Shown: one piece after another, positions 46,056-54,619 of the stretch
Layout of the letters: the number at the start of each line of letters is the position of its first letter
Position numbering within the stretch: the stretch's first letter is position 1
Source: Moorella sp. Hama-1
GTDB lineage: Bacteria > Bacillota > DSM-521 > Neomoorellales > Neomoorellaceae
DNA: 64,000 bases
Direction of reading: 5' to 3'
Assembly: GCF_023734095.1 (NCBI RefSeq)
Contig: NZ_AP024620.1
Location: forward strand, 62,001 to 126,000
The notes under the pieces: generated by a model
The model's input: only the letters and a program-made list of their open reading frames with translations
Databases searched by the model: none
Told to the model about the DNA's origin: nothing
Program-made: the position numbers and the translations under genes

Positions 46056-47054
46056 GTGCTAGAGATATTGAAAATCAAGGGACTGGTACTACTCTTACTC
46101 CTTATCTTCCTCGTCCCCGCCGTGGCGGGCTGTAGCAACCCGGCGGGCAGCGGGAGCAGCAAAGCAGAGGACCTGAAGCTGGGGTTAATCCCGGTAGAGG
46201 ATAACTTCCCCTTTTTTGTCGCCGAGAAGGAGGGCCTCTTTACCAAAGCCGGCTTGAAGGTGGAACTGGTACCCTTTAATAGTGCCCGGGATCGCGACCT
46301 GGCCCTGCAGTCCGGGAGTATCGACGGCGAGGTGGCCGATATTGTCGCTACGGCCCTGCTGCGTAAAGGTGGGACGCCGGTAAAGATCGCCTCCCTGACT
46401 ATGGGGGCCACCCCGGCCGAGGGACGCTTCGCCCTCCTGGCCGGGCCCGGGGCCAATATCAGCTCCCCCGGCCAGCTCCAGGGCCGGACCGTCGGCATCT
46501 CGGAAAACACTATTATCGAATATGTAGCTGACGGCCTCCTGCGGGAAGGGGGGGTTGACCCCGCGGCCGTCCAGAAGCTCCCCGTACCCCAGATCCCGGA
46601 ACGCCTTCAGCTCCTGCTGGGGGGCAGGCTGGACGCCGCCCTGCTGCCGGATCCCTTTGCTTCCCTGGCCGCCCAGAAGGGGGCCAGGGTGATCCTGGAC
46701 GATACGCAGATCAAACGCAACCTCTCCCAGGTGGTACTTATCTTCCGGGAGGAAGCCCTCCAACAAAAGAAGCCGGCCATCAAGAAACTGCTTCAGGTAT
46801 ATACCGAAGCCGCCAATTTAATAACCCGGAACCCTTCAGCCTACCGGGAACTCTTTATTGAAAAAGCCAGGATACCAGCAGAACTCAAAGACACCTACCT
46901 GGCGCCCCATTACTCCCCGCCGCAATTGCCCCGGCGGGAGGAGGTAGCGGCAGTGATGGACTGGATGGTGGCTAAAAAGCTCCTGGCCGCACCCTATAAA
47001 TACGAAGAATTGGTTGACCCGGATCTTGTTAACCCCGGTGGGAACAACCGGTGA
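46056..47054 (+). CDS. THI5/NMT1-like ABC transporter substrate-binding lipoprotein
   Basis: 332 aa from GTG 46056 (TTG 46068 is possible). The lipobox is LIFLVPAVAGC. The mature domain is of the SsuA/ThiY/NMT1 type: LKLGLIPVEDNFPFFVAEKEGLFTKAGLKVELVPFNSARDRDLALQSGSIDGEVADI and the later QIPERLQLLLGGRLDAALLPDPFASLAA. Such proteins bind sulfonates, pyrimidines or other small aromatics; the substrate is unknown. It starts a three-gene importer whose genes overlap. Confidence 0.85.
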   Translation: MLEILKIKGLVLLLLLIFLVPAVAGCSNPAGSGSSKAEDLKLGLIPVEDNFPFFVAEKEGLFTKAGLKVELVPFNSARDRDLALQSGSIDGEVADIVATALLRKGGTPVKIASLTMGATPAEGRFALLAGPGANISSPGQLQGRTVGISENTIIEYVADGLLREGGVDPAAVQKLPVPQIPERLQLLLGGRLDAALLPDPFASLAAQKGARVILDDTQIKRNLSQVVLIFREEALQQKKPAIKKLLQVYTEAANLITRNPSAYRELFIEKARIPAELKDTYLAPHYSPPQLPRREEVAAVMDWMVAKKLLAAPYKYEELVDPDLVNPGGNNR

Positions 47055-47791
47055 TCCAGGTTACCGGCGTTTCCTGTGTTTATGTTAACAACGGTACAGA
47101 GGTGCCGGCCCTGGTGGATATTAGCCTTGCCGTACCTGCCGGGCAAATCTGCGTCCTGATTGGGCCCTCGGGTTGCGGCAAAACGACCCTGCTCTACCTG
47201 CTGGCCGGGTTATTGAAACCCACCCGGGGGGAGATCCAGATTAACGGCGCCCTGGTAACCCGGCCGCGCCGGCAGACGGCCATTATCCTCCAGGATTACG
47301 GCCTCCTGCCCTGGAAAACGGTCTGGAAAAACGCCGCCCTGGGCCTGGAACTGCGGGGCTGCCCCCGGAGGCAGCAGCAAAGGCTCCTCGAACCCCTGCT
47401 GGCGGCCCTGGGCCTGGCCGGCCTGGAGCAGCGTTACCCGGCCCAGCTGAGTGGCGGCCAGAAGCAGCGGGTGGCCATCGCCCGGGCCCTCTCCCTGGAG
47501 CCTGATACCCTCTTGATGGACGAGCCTTTTTCAGCCCTCGATGCCCTGACCCGGGAAGGCCTGCAGCAGACCCTGGTGGATATCCACCGGCAGCGCCGGC
47601 TGACGACAGTTCTGGTTACCCATAATATCGAAGAGGCTGTCTTCCTGGGGCAGCAGATTGTAGTCCTGACGGCCGCCCCGGGGCGCCTCAAGGCCGTCCT
47701 GGAGAACCCGGAAGCCGGTACCCCGGACTACCGCTTTTCTGAAACCTTTCACCGTAATTGCTCCCGGCTACGCCAACTCCTCGGAAAATAG
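47051..47791 (+). CDS. ABC transporter ATP-binding protein (SsuB/ThiZ-like)
   Basis: 246 aa. Walker [10 protein letters not shown] (about 37-45), Q-loop [12 protein letters not shown] with the aromatic pattern of the sulfonate/nitrate/taurine class, signature [15 protein letters not shown], Walker [12 protein letters not shown], and VTHNI. GTG 47051 overlaps the preceding stop (GTGA). It energises the importer with the flanking binding protein and permease. Confidence 0.93.
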   Translation: MIQVTGVSCVYVNNGTEVPALVDISLAVPAGQICVLIGPSGCGKTTLLYLLAGLLKPTRGEIQINGALVTRPRRQTAIILQDYGLLPWKTVWKNAALGLELRGCPRRQQQRLLEPLLAALGLAGLEQRYPAQLSGGQKQRVAIARALSLEPDTLLMDEPFSALDALTREGLQQTLVDIHRQRRLTTVLVTHNIEEAVFLGQQIVVLTAAPGRLKAVLENPEAGTPDYRFSETFHRNCSRLRQLLGK

Positions 47792-47792
47792 A

Positions 47793-47819
47793 TGTGGGAT
47801 TTGGGAGGTGAGAGGTGGG
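47793..47819 (-). repeat. Inverted fragment of the type A CT-rich module
   Basis: The plus strand reads ATGTGGGATTTGGGAGGTGA then GAGGTGGG. Its complement matches the CCCACCTCTCACCTCCCA... tract at the end of type A copies. It therefore lies opposite to the other copies and supplies GGGAGGTGAGAGGTGGG as ribosome-binding site for the permease ATG at 47820. Confidence 0.6.
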
Positions 47820-48557
47820 ATGTATAAACGCCGAATAGTCGCCTACCTGGGGTCCATTCTCTTTTTGTTTGGCTGCTGGTGGCTGCTGGCCCGGGTAATC
47901 AACAACCCGGGTTTGCCCGGGCCCGGGCCGGCCCTGGAGGGGCTGGCCCGTTCCTGGCCGGAGCTCGCCCGGCACCTTTACGTCAGTGTTTACCGGGTGG
48001 TAGTTAGCCTGGCCCTGGCCCTGTTTCTGGCTGTACCCCTGGGACTCTGGGCCGGCCGTAACCGGGCTGTTGACTCCTTCCTGGCCCCCATGGTTTACCT
48101 CCTCTACCCTATTCCCAAGGTGGCTTTACTGCCGGTGGCTATGGTCCTGCTGGGGATTGGGGATGGGGCCAAGATGCTCATTATTTTCCTGGTGATCTTT
48201 AACCAGATCCTGATTACCACCCGGGATGCGGCCCGTAAGATACCAGACCAGCTGTTGCTCTCCGTCGCCTCCCTAGGTGCCGGTACAGCCAGCCTCTTTC
48301 GCCAGGTCATCCTACCGGCCTGCCTGCCGGATATTATTACCGCCAGCCGCGTTTCCCTGGGCAGCGCCATTTCCGTCCTTTTTTTAAGCGAGACCATCGC
48401 CGGTAACAGCGGGCTGGGGTACTTTATCCTGGACGGTCTTTTCCGGGCCGATTACGGGGCCATGTTCGCCGGTATCCTGACCATGGCCGGCATGGGCCTG
48501 GTGTTATATATCCTGCTCCACCTCTGCGAATACCTCCTCTGCCCCTGGCAAAGGTAG
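47820..48557 (+). CDS. ABC transporter permease (SsuC/ThiX-like)
   Basis: 245 aa from ATG 47820; the frame is open further upstream (GTG 47808) but that lies in the repeat fragment. About six membrane helices. The EAA loop region reads IPDQLLLSVASLGAGTASLFRQVILPACLPDIITASRVSLGSAISVLFLSETIAGNSGLGYFI, typical of BPD_transp_1 permeases for sulfonate/thiamine-precursor importers. It is the third gene of the importer. After its stop, 48558-48720 shows no gene. Confidence 0.92.
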   Translation: MYKRRIVAYLGSILFLFGCWWLLARVINNPGLPGPGPALEGLARSWPELARHLYVSVYRVVVSLALALFLAVPLGLWAGRNRAVDSFLAPMVYLLYPIPKVALLPVAMVLLGIGDGAKMLIIFLVIFNQILITTRDAARKIPDQLLLSVASLGAGTASLFRQVILPACLPDIITASRVSLGSAISVLFLSETIAGNSGLGYFILDGLFRADYGAMFAGILTMAGMGLVLYILLHLCEYLLCPWQR

Positions 48558-48720
48558 GATAATACAGGCGGCGTTTCCTGATGGCCCCCGCGGCGTACTT
48601 TGCTACAACGCCAGGAGCAATAAAAGTACCGGGTGGGTATTTACCGGGGAGCCTGCCGGATCTGGGCTCGTACAGGAGTCTGGTAAAAGGAAAACTTAGC
48701 AAGGAAAGGGGGGCCAGTTC

Positions 48721-49110
48721 ATGCGGGGTATAAACTGCCTGGCCGGCAGGGGGCGCTGCCGGGTATCCTGCCGGGTTTTTGTCACCGGCGAGGGCCTTAT
48801 TGCCCACCTGCTGGGGGGCGAAAAACCCCATGTCGGAGCCGTAGCCCTGGGGGTACCGCGGCCGAGCCTGCGGGGAGAGGGTACAAGTGCCACTATATCG
48901 GTCCTGACCCTGACGGGCCATAAGGACGACGAGGTGGCCCGGCCGGCGGCTGCCACCATGGCGGCAGCCTGCCAGGCCCCAGTGGTAGTCGTCGCCGGCA
49001 TTCACCTGGACGGGGCCACGCCGGAAGAAATATTAAAGCTCCAGGAGAACACCCACCGGGTCGTGGCCAGGGCCGTCAAGGTCGTTAAAGTTATGTGGCT
49101 GAGTGCATAG
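48721..49110 (+). CDS. LpdD-like small protein (putative prenylated-flavin chaperone)
   Basis: 129 aa. The pattern LLGGEKPHVGAVALGVPRPSLRGEGTSATISVLTLTGHKDDEVARPAAATMAAA...VVVVAGIHLDGATPEEILKLQENTHRVV is that of the small LpdD-type proteins found with UbiD-family gallate decarboxylases, also annotated as PAC4-like. LpdD is thought to help deliver or mature prenylated FMN. The ubiX and ubiD genes upstream make this role plausible. ATG 48721 follows GGAAAGGGGGGCCAGTTC. Assignment is from memory of the pattern, so moderate. Confidence 0.6.
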   Translation: MRGINCLAGRGRCRVSCRVFVTGEGLIAHLLGGEKPHVGAVALGVPRPSLRGEGTSATISVLTLTGHKDDEVARPAAATMAAACQAPVVVVAGIHLDGATPEEILKLQENTHRVVARAVKVVKVMWLSA

Positions 49111-49160
49111 TTTGCTAGCCGACAACCACCAGAGCCCGGAGCTGTACCTACAGCCCCGGG
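49109..49160 (+). repeat. Type B repeat fragment, copy B4 (right arm only)
   Basis: TTTGCTAGCCGACAACCACC, then AGCCCGGAGCTGTACCTACA and GCCCCGGG, parallels the right arm at 61898-61946 (TTTGCTCGCCGAGAACCACG etc.). It is diverged and lacks the left arm; it lies in the gap between two convergent genes. Confidence 0.55.
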
Positions 49161-49185
49161 TAACTAACTCAATTCGCCACACCAT

Positions 49186-50136
49186 TCAGTGAGCGGAAGC
49201 CTCAGGGTTCTCCAGGGATACATCAAAACCCAAGGCCCGCAGGGTCCGGGCATCAGCCACCCCGGTAGCCTGGAGGCCGTGGTAGAGCTGGAACTCCTTA
49301 ACGGCCAGCTCGGTCATCAGGCCGTAGTCACCATCAGCAGGCCCGAAGAGGTAGAAGCCCTTTTCCCGCAGGCGGGCCTGCAGGGTGAGGACCTCCGGAG
49401 AGCCCTGGCCGGGTTTCAGGGGACCGGTGGGCAAAGTATAGGGCCCTTTAACTACCACCGGGGTCCCTACCGGGATCCAGGGGTAGATGGTTTCAATATC
49501 TTCATTGTACATACGGAAACAACCGGCCGAGGCCGCCCAGCCGATAGACCAGGGACGGTTGGTGCCGTGGATACCGTAGTTGCCCCAGGGGACGTTGAGG
49601 CCCATCCAGCGGGTGCCAAAGGCCCCCCCGGATTCATAGGCCTTATCGACGATCTTCCATTCCCCCACGGGTGAAGGGCTATCATACTTGCCTATGGCTA
49701 TTGGGTATTCGCGGAACACCTGACCGTCTACCAAAAGGGATAGTACCAGGCGTTCAGTATCCACGATGATCTTCAGCTGTTTCCCCGGGGGTGGGGGCCC
49801 GGAATCAGAGGAGGCGACTCTTACCCCCCGGGCCAGTTCCTGCCAGGTGGCCTGGTCGACCCGGCCCACGGGGGGCAAGTGATGTTCCCGTTGAAAATTG
49901 ACTACGGCCCGGTGGGTAGCTTCGTTAAAAATACCGTTCCAGGGACCGAAGTAAAACCCAAGCTGGGCCAGGCGCAGCTGGAGATCGCTGACATCCAGCC
50001 CCGTGAGGGGGGGATTGGTAAGCTCCAGGACCCGGGAACTATTGTCTATACAGGGGCAGGACTCGCGGGCTAGGGCCGGCGTTCCCAGGAGTAAAAAAAG
50101 GGCCAGGAAAAGGGGTAGGTAATACTTCGGGTACAT
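49186..50136 (-). CDS. L,D-transpeptidase (YkuD) with two peptidoglycan-binding domains
   Basis: 316 aa from ATG 50136, set by GGGAGGAAAGATT; the open frame continues to 50208. Signal peptide YLPLFLALFLLLGTPALA. A first peptidoglycan-binding domain (LQLRLAQLGFYFGPWNGIFNEATHRAVVNFQREH), then the YkuD domain with the catalytic motif INGTNRPWSIGWAASAGCFRMYNEDI in its usual H...S.GC.R form (HGTN...SAGCFRM), then a second binding domain (LQARLREKGFYLFGPADGDYG). It forms 3-3 cross-links in peptidoglycan or anchors proteins, possibly in the spore. Confidence 0.93.
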   Translation of the reverse strand: MYPKYYLPLFLALFLLLGTPALARESCPCIDNSSRVLELTNPPLTGLDVSDLQLRLAQLGFYFGPWNGIFNEATHRAVVNFQREHHLPPVGRVDQATWQELARGVRVASSDSGPPPPGKQLKIIVDTERLVLSLLVDGQVFREYPIAIGKYDSPSPVGEWKIVDKAYESGGAFGTRWMGLNVPWGNYGIHGTNRPWSIGWAASAGCFRMYNEDIETIYPWIPVGTPVVVKGPYTLPTGPLKPGQGSPEVLTLQARLREKGFYLFGPADGDYGLMTELAVKEFQLYHGLQATGVADARTLRALGFDVSLENPEASAH

Positions 50137-50307
50137 AATCTTTCCTCCCGGTAAAATCCCTCCAGAATAGTATGCACCGGGACAGGAAGATTTTTTACGC
50201 ATCTTCAATCCGAACCCGCCGGGAAGTTTTACCAGACGTTTAGATACCCCCGTCCACGGGGCACATTATAAGTGTAAGGCAAGAAGTCTACTGGCGGGGA
50301 TGTAGCT

Positions 50308-50739
50308 ATGTGGTTGGCCCTTTTTATCGCCCTGGTCGCCGGCGTTGCCATGGCCTTCCAGGGTTCTTTGAATTCGGCCCTGGCCAAAATCACCGGCCTC
50401 CTCCAGGCCACCCTGATTGTCCATTTTACTGCTACCCTGGTAGTGGCGCTCCTCCTCTTCTTTCCCCTGGGCGGTAGTCACCCGGGCCGGATCTGGCACT
50501 GCCCCTGGTACCTCTGGCTGGGCGGCCTGATCGGGGTAATTATCACCTACGGGGTGGTGGCCAGCATCCCCAGGGTTGGTGTCGCCCTGGCCACCACAGC
50601 CATTATCGTCGGCCAGGTAACCGCAGCCCTGGTAATCGATCACTTCGGGTTCTTCGGCCTGGATAAGATACCCTTTACCTGGTGGAAGGCCGCCGGCCTG
50701 GTCCTCCTGGCCACCGGCGCCCGCCTGATGTTAAATTAG
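50308..50739 (+). CDS. YdcZ/DUF606-type DMT family membrane protein
   Basis: 143 aa, five hydrophobic segments with almost no loops: MWLALFIALVAGVAMAFQGSLNSALAKITGLLQATLIVHFTATLVVALLL at the start and GVVASIPRVGVALATTAIIVGQVTAALVIDHFG later. QGSLNSAL and the internal GQVTAALVIDHFG are typical of the DUF606 inner-membrane family. Substrate unknown. ATG 50308 follows GGCGGGGATGTAGCT. Confidence 0.85.
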   Translation: MWLALFIALVAGVAMAFQGSLNSALAKITGLLQATLIVHFTATLVVALLLFFPLGGSHPGRIWHCPWYLWLGGLIGVIITYGVVASIPRVGVALATTAIIVGQVTAALVIDHFGFFGLDKIPFTWWKAAGLVLLATGARLMLN

Positions 50740-50755
50740 GAGGTTGATTTTTCCC

Positions 50756-50784
50756 TTGACAAACCGGGGGTCTTCAGGCATAAT
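50756..50784 (+). promoter_or_regulatory. Promoter of the tRNA pair
   Basis: TTGACA (50756-50761), 17-bp spacer, CATAAT (50779-50784), 12 bp before the first tRNA. Confidence 0.75.
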
Positions 50785-50795
50785 ATCATGTGCGT

Positions 50796-50872
50796 GGCGG
50801 TGTAGCTCAGGTGGTCAGAGCATGCGGTTCATACCCGCAGTGTCGTAGGTTCGAATCCTACCACCGCTACCA
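50796..50872 (+). tRNA. tRNA-Met (anticodon CAT)
   Basis: Complete 77-nt cloverleaf with encoded CCA. Acceptor GGCGGTG/CACCGCT, D stem GCTC/GAGC, anticodon stem TGCGG/CCGCA with loop TTCATAC (CAT at 50830-50832), T arm GTAGG-TTCGAAT-CCTAC. Acceptor and body match elongator tRNA-Met rather than the initiator, which has GGG/CCC in the anticodon stem. A tRNA-Met/tRNA-Glu pair also precedes spoIIE in B. subtilis. Confidence 0.95.
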
Positions 50873-50882
50873 GAACCAATTT

Positions 50883-50957
50883 GGCCCGTTGGTCAAGAGG
50901 TTAAGACACGAGCCTTTCACGCTCGTAACGGGGGTTCGATTCCCCCACGGGTCACCA
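50883..50957 (+). tRNA. tRNA-Glu (anticodon TTC)
   Basis: Complete 75-nt cloverleaf with CCA. Acceptor GGCCCGT/ACGGGTC, anticodon stem CGAGC/GCTCG with loop CTTTCAC (TTC at 50916-50918), T arm GGGGG-TTCGATT-CCCCC. It is 10 bp after tRNA-Met in the same transcript. Confidence 0.96.
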
Positions 50958-50960
50958 GCA

Positions 50961-50988
50961 AACCACCCCGATACCGGGGTGGTTTTTT
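50961..50988 (+). terminator. Terminator of the tRNA operon
   Basis: AACCACCCCG (50961-50970) pairs with CGGGGTGGTT (50975-50984), followed by a T-run. Confidence 0.88.
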
Positions 50989-51088
50989 GTCGAAAAGTTG
51001 TCCGCTGCCTTTACCTGAACCTGACAAAATTTGAAGGAAAAAGGACCTATAATAGTTACTAGGTAATGGTAAAGGCGGGTGATTTTTC

Positions 51089-53125
51089 ATGTCCGGGCAT
51101 ACCGGTGTTCATCCCTGGCGGCAGCAGGCCAGGGCCCTGACGGGCAACGAGTTGATTCCGGATGTTTTACTGCTAGCAGCGGCCTTTTTCCTGGTACGGG
51201 CCGCTCTCCTGGAGGAACTCTTCCCCTTTGGGCCGGCTATAATTATCGCGGCTGGCTCCCGGCGGCGCCTCCTCTGGCCGGCCGTCCTGGTAGCCGCGGT
51301 CAGTGTCTGGCTGGCCGGCTCGCCCCAGGTATACAGCCGGCTGCTGATCTTCCTCTTTTTGGGCCTGACGGGCACCCTTTATCCCTCCCTGCGCCAGCGT
51401 GGCCCCCTGACCAGGGCTACCCTGGCTCCGGTAGCTATTATCCTGGTCCGGGGTTTAAGCCTGACCATCTGGCAACCCTCCTTTTATGGCTGGGTCCAGA
51501 TAATATTTGAAGCCCTCCTGGCCTGGGGCCTGACCCTGGGACTCCTGGAGACGGCTGCTGCCAGGCGCCAGGAGGAGCGCTTGCTTGGGGGCGGCCTTTT
51601 TCTCCTGGGCCTCCTCCTGGGCCTGCAGGGCTGGCAGGTAGCCGGCCTCTCCATTCAGGGAATTATCAGTCGCTATATCCTGCTCCTGGCGGCCCTGGTC
51701 GGGGGACCTGGCGTTGGCGCCGCTGCCGGGGCAGCGGTAGGATTTTTACCCAGCTTGGCGGCCTTGATCACCCCCTCCCTGGCCGGGCTCATGGCCTTTA
51801 CCGGCCTGGTGGCCGGCTCCCTGCGCAACCTGGGGAAGCCCGGGGTAATCAGCGGCTTTTTGCTGGCCCATCTGGTGCTGGCCAACTATTTTCTGGGGAG
51901 CGAAGGCGTCCTGGCCGCCCTGCGGGAAAGCGGCCTGGCCATCCTGGCCATGGTTGTTACCCCACCCTTCCTGGTTAATTACTTCCGGGAATTCCTGACC
52001 GTGCCGGCAGCTACCCAGCCGGTACCGGCCGGTACCCGCCGGCAGGAAAACCTGAAGCAGGCCCTGAAGAGCCTGGCCCGGAATCTCAGGTTTCATGGTT
52101 ACGATGAGAGTCCCTTAAACGTCGTACGCCAGGTGGCCAGGGCTGCCTGCCGGGGTTGCCCGGCGGGCAAGGTCTGCTGGGAACTGGAAGGGGAACAGAT
52201 GCTTAATACTTTGCAAGACTTATTGCAGCAGGGGAGTAAGGGTCCCCTTACGGCTGCCGATCTCCCGGAATGGTTGGCGTCGCGTTGCGGCCGGGGGCGC
52301 GAACTCCTGGCTGCCCTGACTACCCGATCCAGCCAGGGGCAGAAGAAGCCGGCAGAGGATGGCTTGACCACCTGGCTGGCCAGTATCTTTGATAACCTGG
52401 CCGCCATGGTAGATAACGCATTCCAGATGGATAGCACCGGGGACGGTACCGGGCAGCCGGCCTTAAAGGTCAGCGTCGGCATGGCTTCGATCCCGCGCCA
52501 CCGGGCGGATGTGACGGGTGATGCCTTTGTAGCGGCGACCCTGGAACCCTCCCGGCAGCTTCTGATCCTGGGTGATGGTATGGGGGCCGGCCGGGAGGCA
52601 GCTGATGCCAGTGGTACGGCCCTGGAATTGCTCCAGGACTTGCTGGCCGCCGGGTTCAGTCCCGAACTCGCCCTGAGAACAGTCAATATGATCCTTCTGC
52701 TACGGACGTCCAGGGAGAACTTTACCACCCTCGACCTGGCCATGGTCAATTGCCAGAATGGCCAGACAGAGTTTTATAAGTTAGGGGCCTGCCCTAGCTT
52801 TATCCAGCGCCAGGACGGGGTCAAGCTCCTGCGCAGCCACTCCCTGCCGGTGGGCATCCTTGAGGACCTGCAGGTAGAACCCTTGCGGGAAGAGCTGCAG
52901 GAGGGAGACCTGCTGGTCATGGTCAGCGACGGTGTCCTGGAGGCCCACCGGGATTTAAACGAAAAGGAGAAGTGGGTCAGCAAGGCCCTGCAGCGGGCCG
53001 GGGAGGCCCGGCCCCAGGAGATTGCCGACCGCCTGTTAAGGCAGGCCCGGGCCCTGGTGGATGGTGACCCTCCTGATGATATGACGGTGGTGGTGGCCCG
53101 GGTGGAGAAGGCCGCCGGCGGATAG
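51089..53125 (+). CDS. spoIIE: Stage II sporulation protein E
   Basis: 678 aa, shorter than the about 820 aa of B. subtilis. The N-terminal third to half is polytopic (from VLLLAAAFFLVRAALLEELFPFGPAIIIAA to about residue 305). A linker with a Cys cluster (CRGCPAGKVCWELEG) follows. The C-terminal PP2C phosphatase (about 465-678) has LGDGMGAGREAADASGTALELL and ends GDPPDDMTVVVARV, with the metal aspartates. SpoIIE dephosphorylates SpoIIAA to free sigma-F in the forespore and acts at the polar septum. ATG 51089 follows AAAGGCGGGTGATTTTTC. Confidence 0.95.
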   Translation: MSGHTGVHPWRQQARALTGNELIPDVLLLAAAFFLVRAALLEELFPFGPAIIIAAGSRRRLLWPAVLVAAVSVWLAGSPQVYSRLLIFLFLGLTGTLYPSLRQRGPLTRATLAPVAIILVRGLSLTIWQPSFYGWVQIIFEALLAWGLTLGLLETAAARRQEERLLGGGLFLLGLLLGLQGWQVAGLSIQGIISRYILLLAALVGGPGVGAAAGAAVGFLPSLAALITPSLAGLMAFTGLVAGSLRNLGKPGVISGFLLAHLVLANYFLGSEGVLAALRESGLAILAMVVTPPFLVNYFREFLTVPAATQPVPAGTRRQENLKQALKSLARNLRFHGYDESPLNVVRQVARAACRGCPAGKVCWELEGEQMLNTLQDLLQQGSKGPLTAADLPEWLASRCGRGRELLAALTTRSSQGQKKPAEDGLTTWLASIFDNLAAMVDNAFQMDSTGDGTGQPALKVSVGMASIPRHRADVTGDAFVAATLEPSRQLLILGDGMGAGREAADASGTALELLQDLLAAGFSPELALRTVNMILLLRTSRENFTTLDLAMVNCQNGQTEFYKLGACPSFIQRQDGVKLLRSHSLPVGILEDLQVEPLREELQEGDLLVMVSDGVLEAHRDLNEKEKWVSKALQRAGEARPQEIADRLLRQARALVDGDPPDDMTVVVARVEKAAGG

Positions 53126-53233
53126 CGTATAGCGTATAAAGGATATTATTTCCGGAAAAACTCACCAGGGAAAGCAGGAAAAAGGCAGTTGATGACGAAA
53201 TAAGGAAGCAAGTCATTGTCGGAGGCATGCCCT

Positions 53234-54610
53234 GTGCTGGACCGGGTCCGACAAACAATCCATAAATACCGCCTGCTGGTACCTGGTGACAAAGTAATCG
53301 TCGGGGTTTCCGGGGGACCGGATTCCCTGGCGTTATTGCATAGTCTAATGGTTTTGCAGGGGGAGTTTGATTATACCCTGCAGGTGGCCCACTTGAACCA
53401 CGGGCTACGGCCGGAGGCGGCGGCCGACGCCGAATATGTGCGCGACCTGGCCGCCGGATGGGGGCTGCCGGTAACAGTCGCTCAACGCGACGTTTTAACT
53501 TTCCGCCAGGAACACCACCTCTCCTTGGAGGCCGCTGCCAGGGAGGTGCGCTATCGTTTCCTCCGGGAAGTGGCGGCCACGGCCGGGGCTACCAGGATAG
53601 CCGTCGGCCATCAGGCTGAAGACCAGGCCGAGACTGTCCTGCTGAATCTCCTGCGGGGCAGCGGCCTGAAGGGTTTGAAGGGGATGTTGCCCCGCCGGGG
53701 CGATCTAATCCGGCCGTTATTGTTTATCGACCGGGCCGCCATTGAGGCTTACTGCCGGGAACAGGGTCTCCAGCCCCGCCGGGACTTTACTAACGACGAC
53801 GTGACCTACCGCCGCAACAAGATCCGCCACCAGCTGCTGCCCCTCCTGGCCCGGGAGTATAATCCAGCTATAGTTGCCACCCTGGGCCGGACGGCCCTGA
53901 TTTTGCAAGAAGAGGAAAGGGTCCTGGCGGACCTGGCTGACAGGGCCCTGACCGACCTTATTAAGAGCCGGGATGACGATGGATTGATCCTGGATCGCCA
54001 GGGATGGCTGGACCTGGCCCCGGCCCTCCAGCGCCGGGTTTTAAAGCTGGCCGCTGCCGCCCTGGACCGCCAGGTTAGCTTTCGGCAGGTAGAACAGGCG
54101 CGGGAGGTAGCCCGGCAGGGCGGCGCCCTCACCTGGCCGGGGCGACTGCGGCTGCTGGCCGAGGGCCCGGAGCTGCACCTGGAACTACCCCGGGGGGAAC
54201 CGGGGCGCCTTGCATTTGCCTACCCCCTGGCAGTGCCGGGTTTAACGCCCCTGCCAGAGGTGGGGCAAGCCATCCGGGCCGAGTTTGCCCCTCCACCCCG
54301 GACCTTTGCGCCGGGCCGTGAGGATGAGGCCTGGCTGGACCGGGAACAGCTCAAGGCACCCCTGCTGGTGCGTAATTGGCGCCGGGGGGATTTTTTCCTT
54401 CCCCTGGGATTAAAGGGGAAAAAGAAACTGCAGGATTATTTTATTGACCGTCACCTGCCTGCTGCCCGGCGCCCCCGGGTACCCCTGGTTACCAGCGGCG
54501 GTCGCATCGCCTGGGTTGCGGGCCTGGGCCTGGCCGACGACTTCAAAGTAACCCCGGCCACCAGGGAAACCCTGCATTTGCAGTTGGAACCGTGGCCGCA
54601 AGATGCCTGA
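53234..54610 (+). CDS. tilS: tRNA(Ile)-lysidine synthase
   Basis: 458 aa from GTG 53234, preceded by GGAGGCATGCCCT; TTG 53216 is an alternative. The PP-loop is VIVGVSGGPDSLALLHSL; VAHLNHGLRPEAAADAEYV and GHQAEDQAETVLLNLLRGSGLKGL follow. The C-terminal substrate domain has LLVRNWRRGDFFLPLGLKGKKKLQDYFIDRHLPAARR. It makes lysidine at position 34 of the minor tRNA-Ile. The stop codon falls inside the target-site duplication of the IS element, 9 bp before its left end, so the gene is not disrupted. Confidence 0.95.
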   Translation: MLDRVRQTIHKYRLLVPGDKVIVGVSGGPDSLALLHSLMVLQGEFDYTLQVAHLNHGLRPEAAADAEYVRDLAAGWGLPVTVAQRDVLTFRQEHHLSLEAAAREVRYRFLREVAATAGATRIAVGHQAEDQAETVLLNLLRGSGLKGLKGMLPRRGDLIRPLLFIDRAAIEAYCREQGLQPRRDFTNDDVTYRRNKIRHQLLPLLAREYNPAIVATLGRTALILQEEERVLADLADRALTDLIKSRDDDGLILDRQGWLDLAPALQRRVLKLAAAALDRQVSFRQVEQAREVARQGGALTWPGRLRLLAEGPELHLELPRGEPGRLAFAYPLAVPGLTPLPEVGQAIRAEFAPPPRTFAPGREDEAWLDREQLKAPLLVRNWRRGDFFLPLGLKGKKKLQDYFIDRHLPAARRPRVPLVTSGGRIAWVAGLGLADDFKVTPATRETLHLQLEPWPQDA

Positions 54611-54619
54611 CTGGTGAAT
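54601..54619 (+). repeat. Target-site duplication, left copy
   Basis: AGATGCCTGACTGGTGAAT, identical to 56060-56078. It includes the tilS stop codon. Confidence 0.95.

Noticed and set aside
50790-51062. A 90-aa plus-strand frame
   Set aside because: It is read through the two tRNA genes and their terminator.
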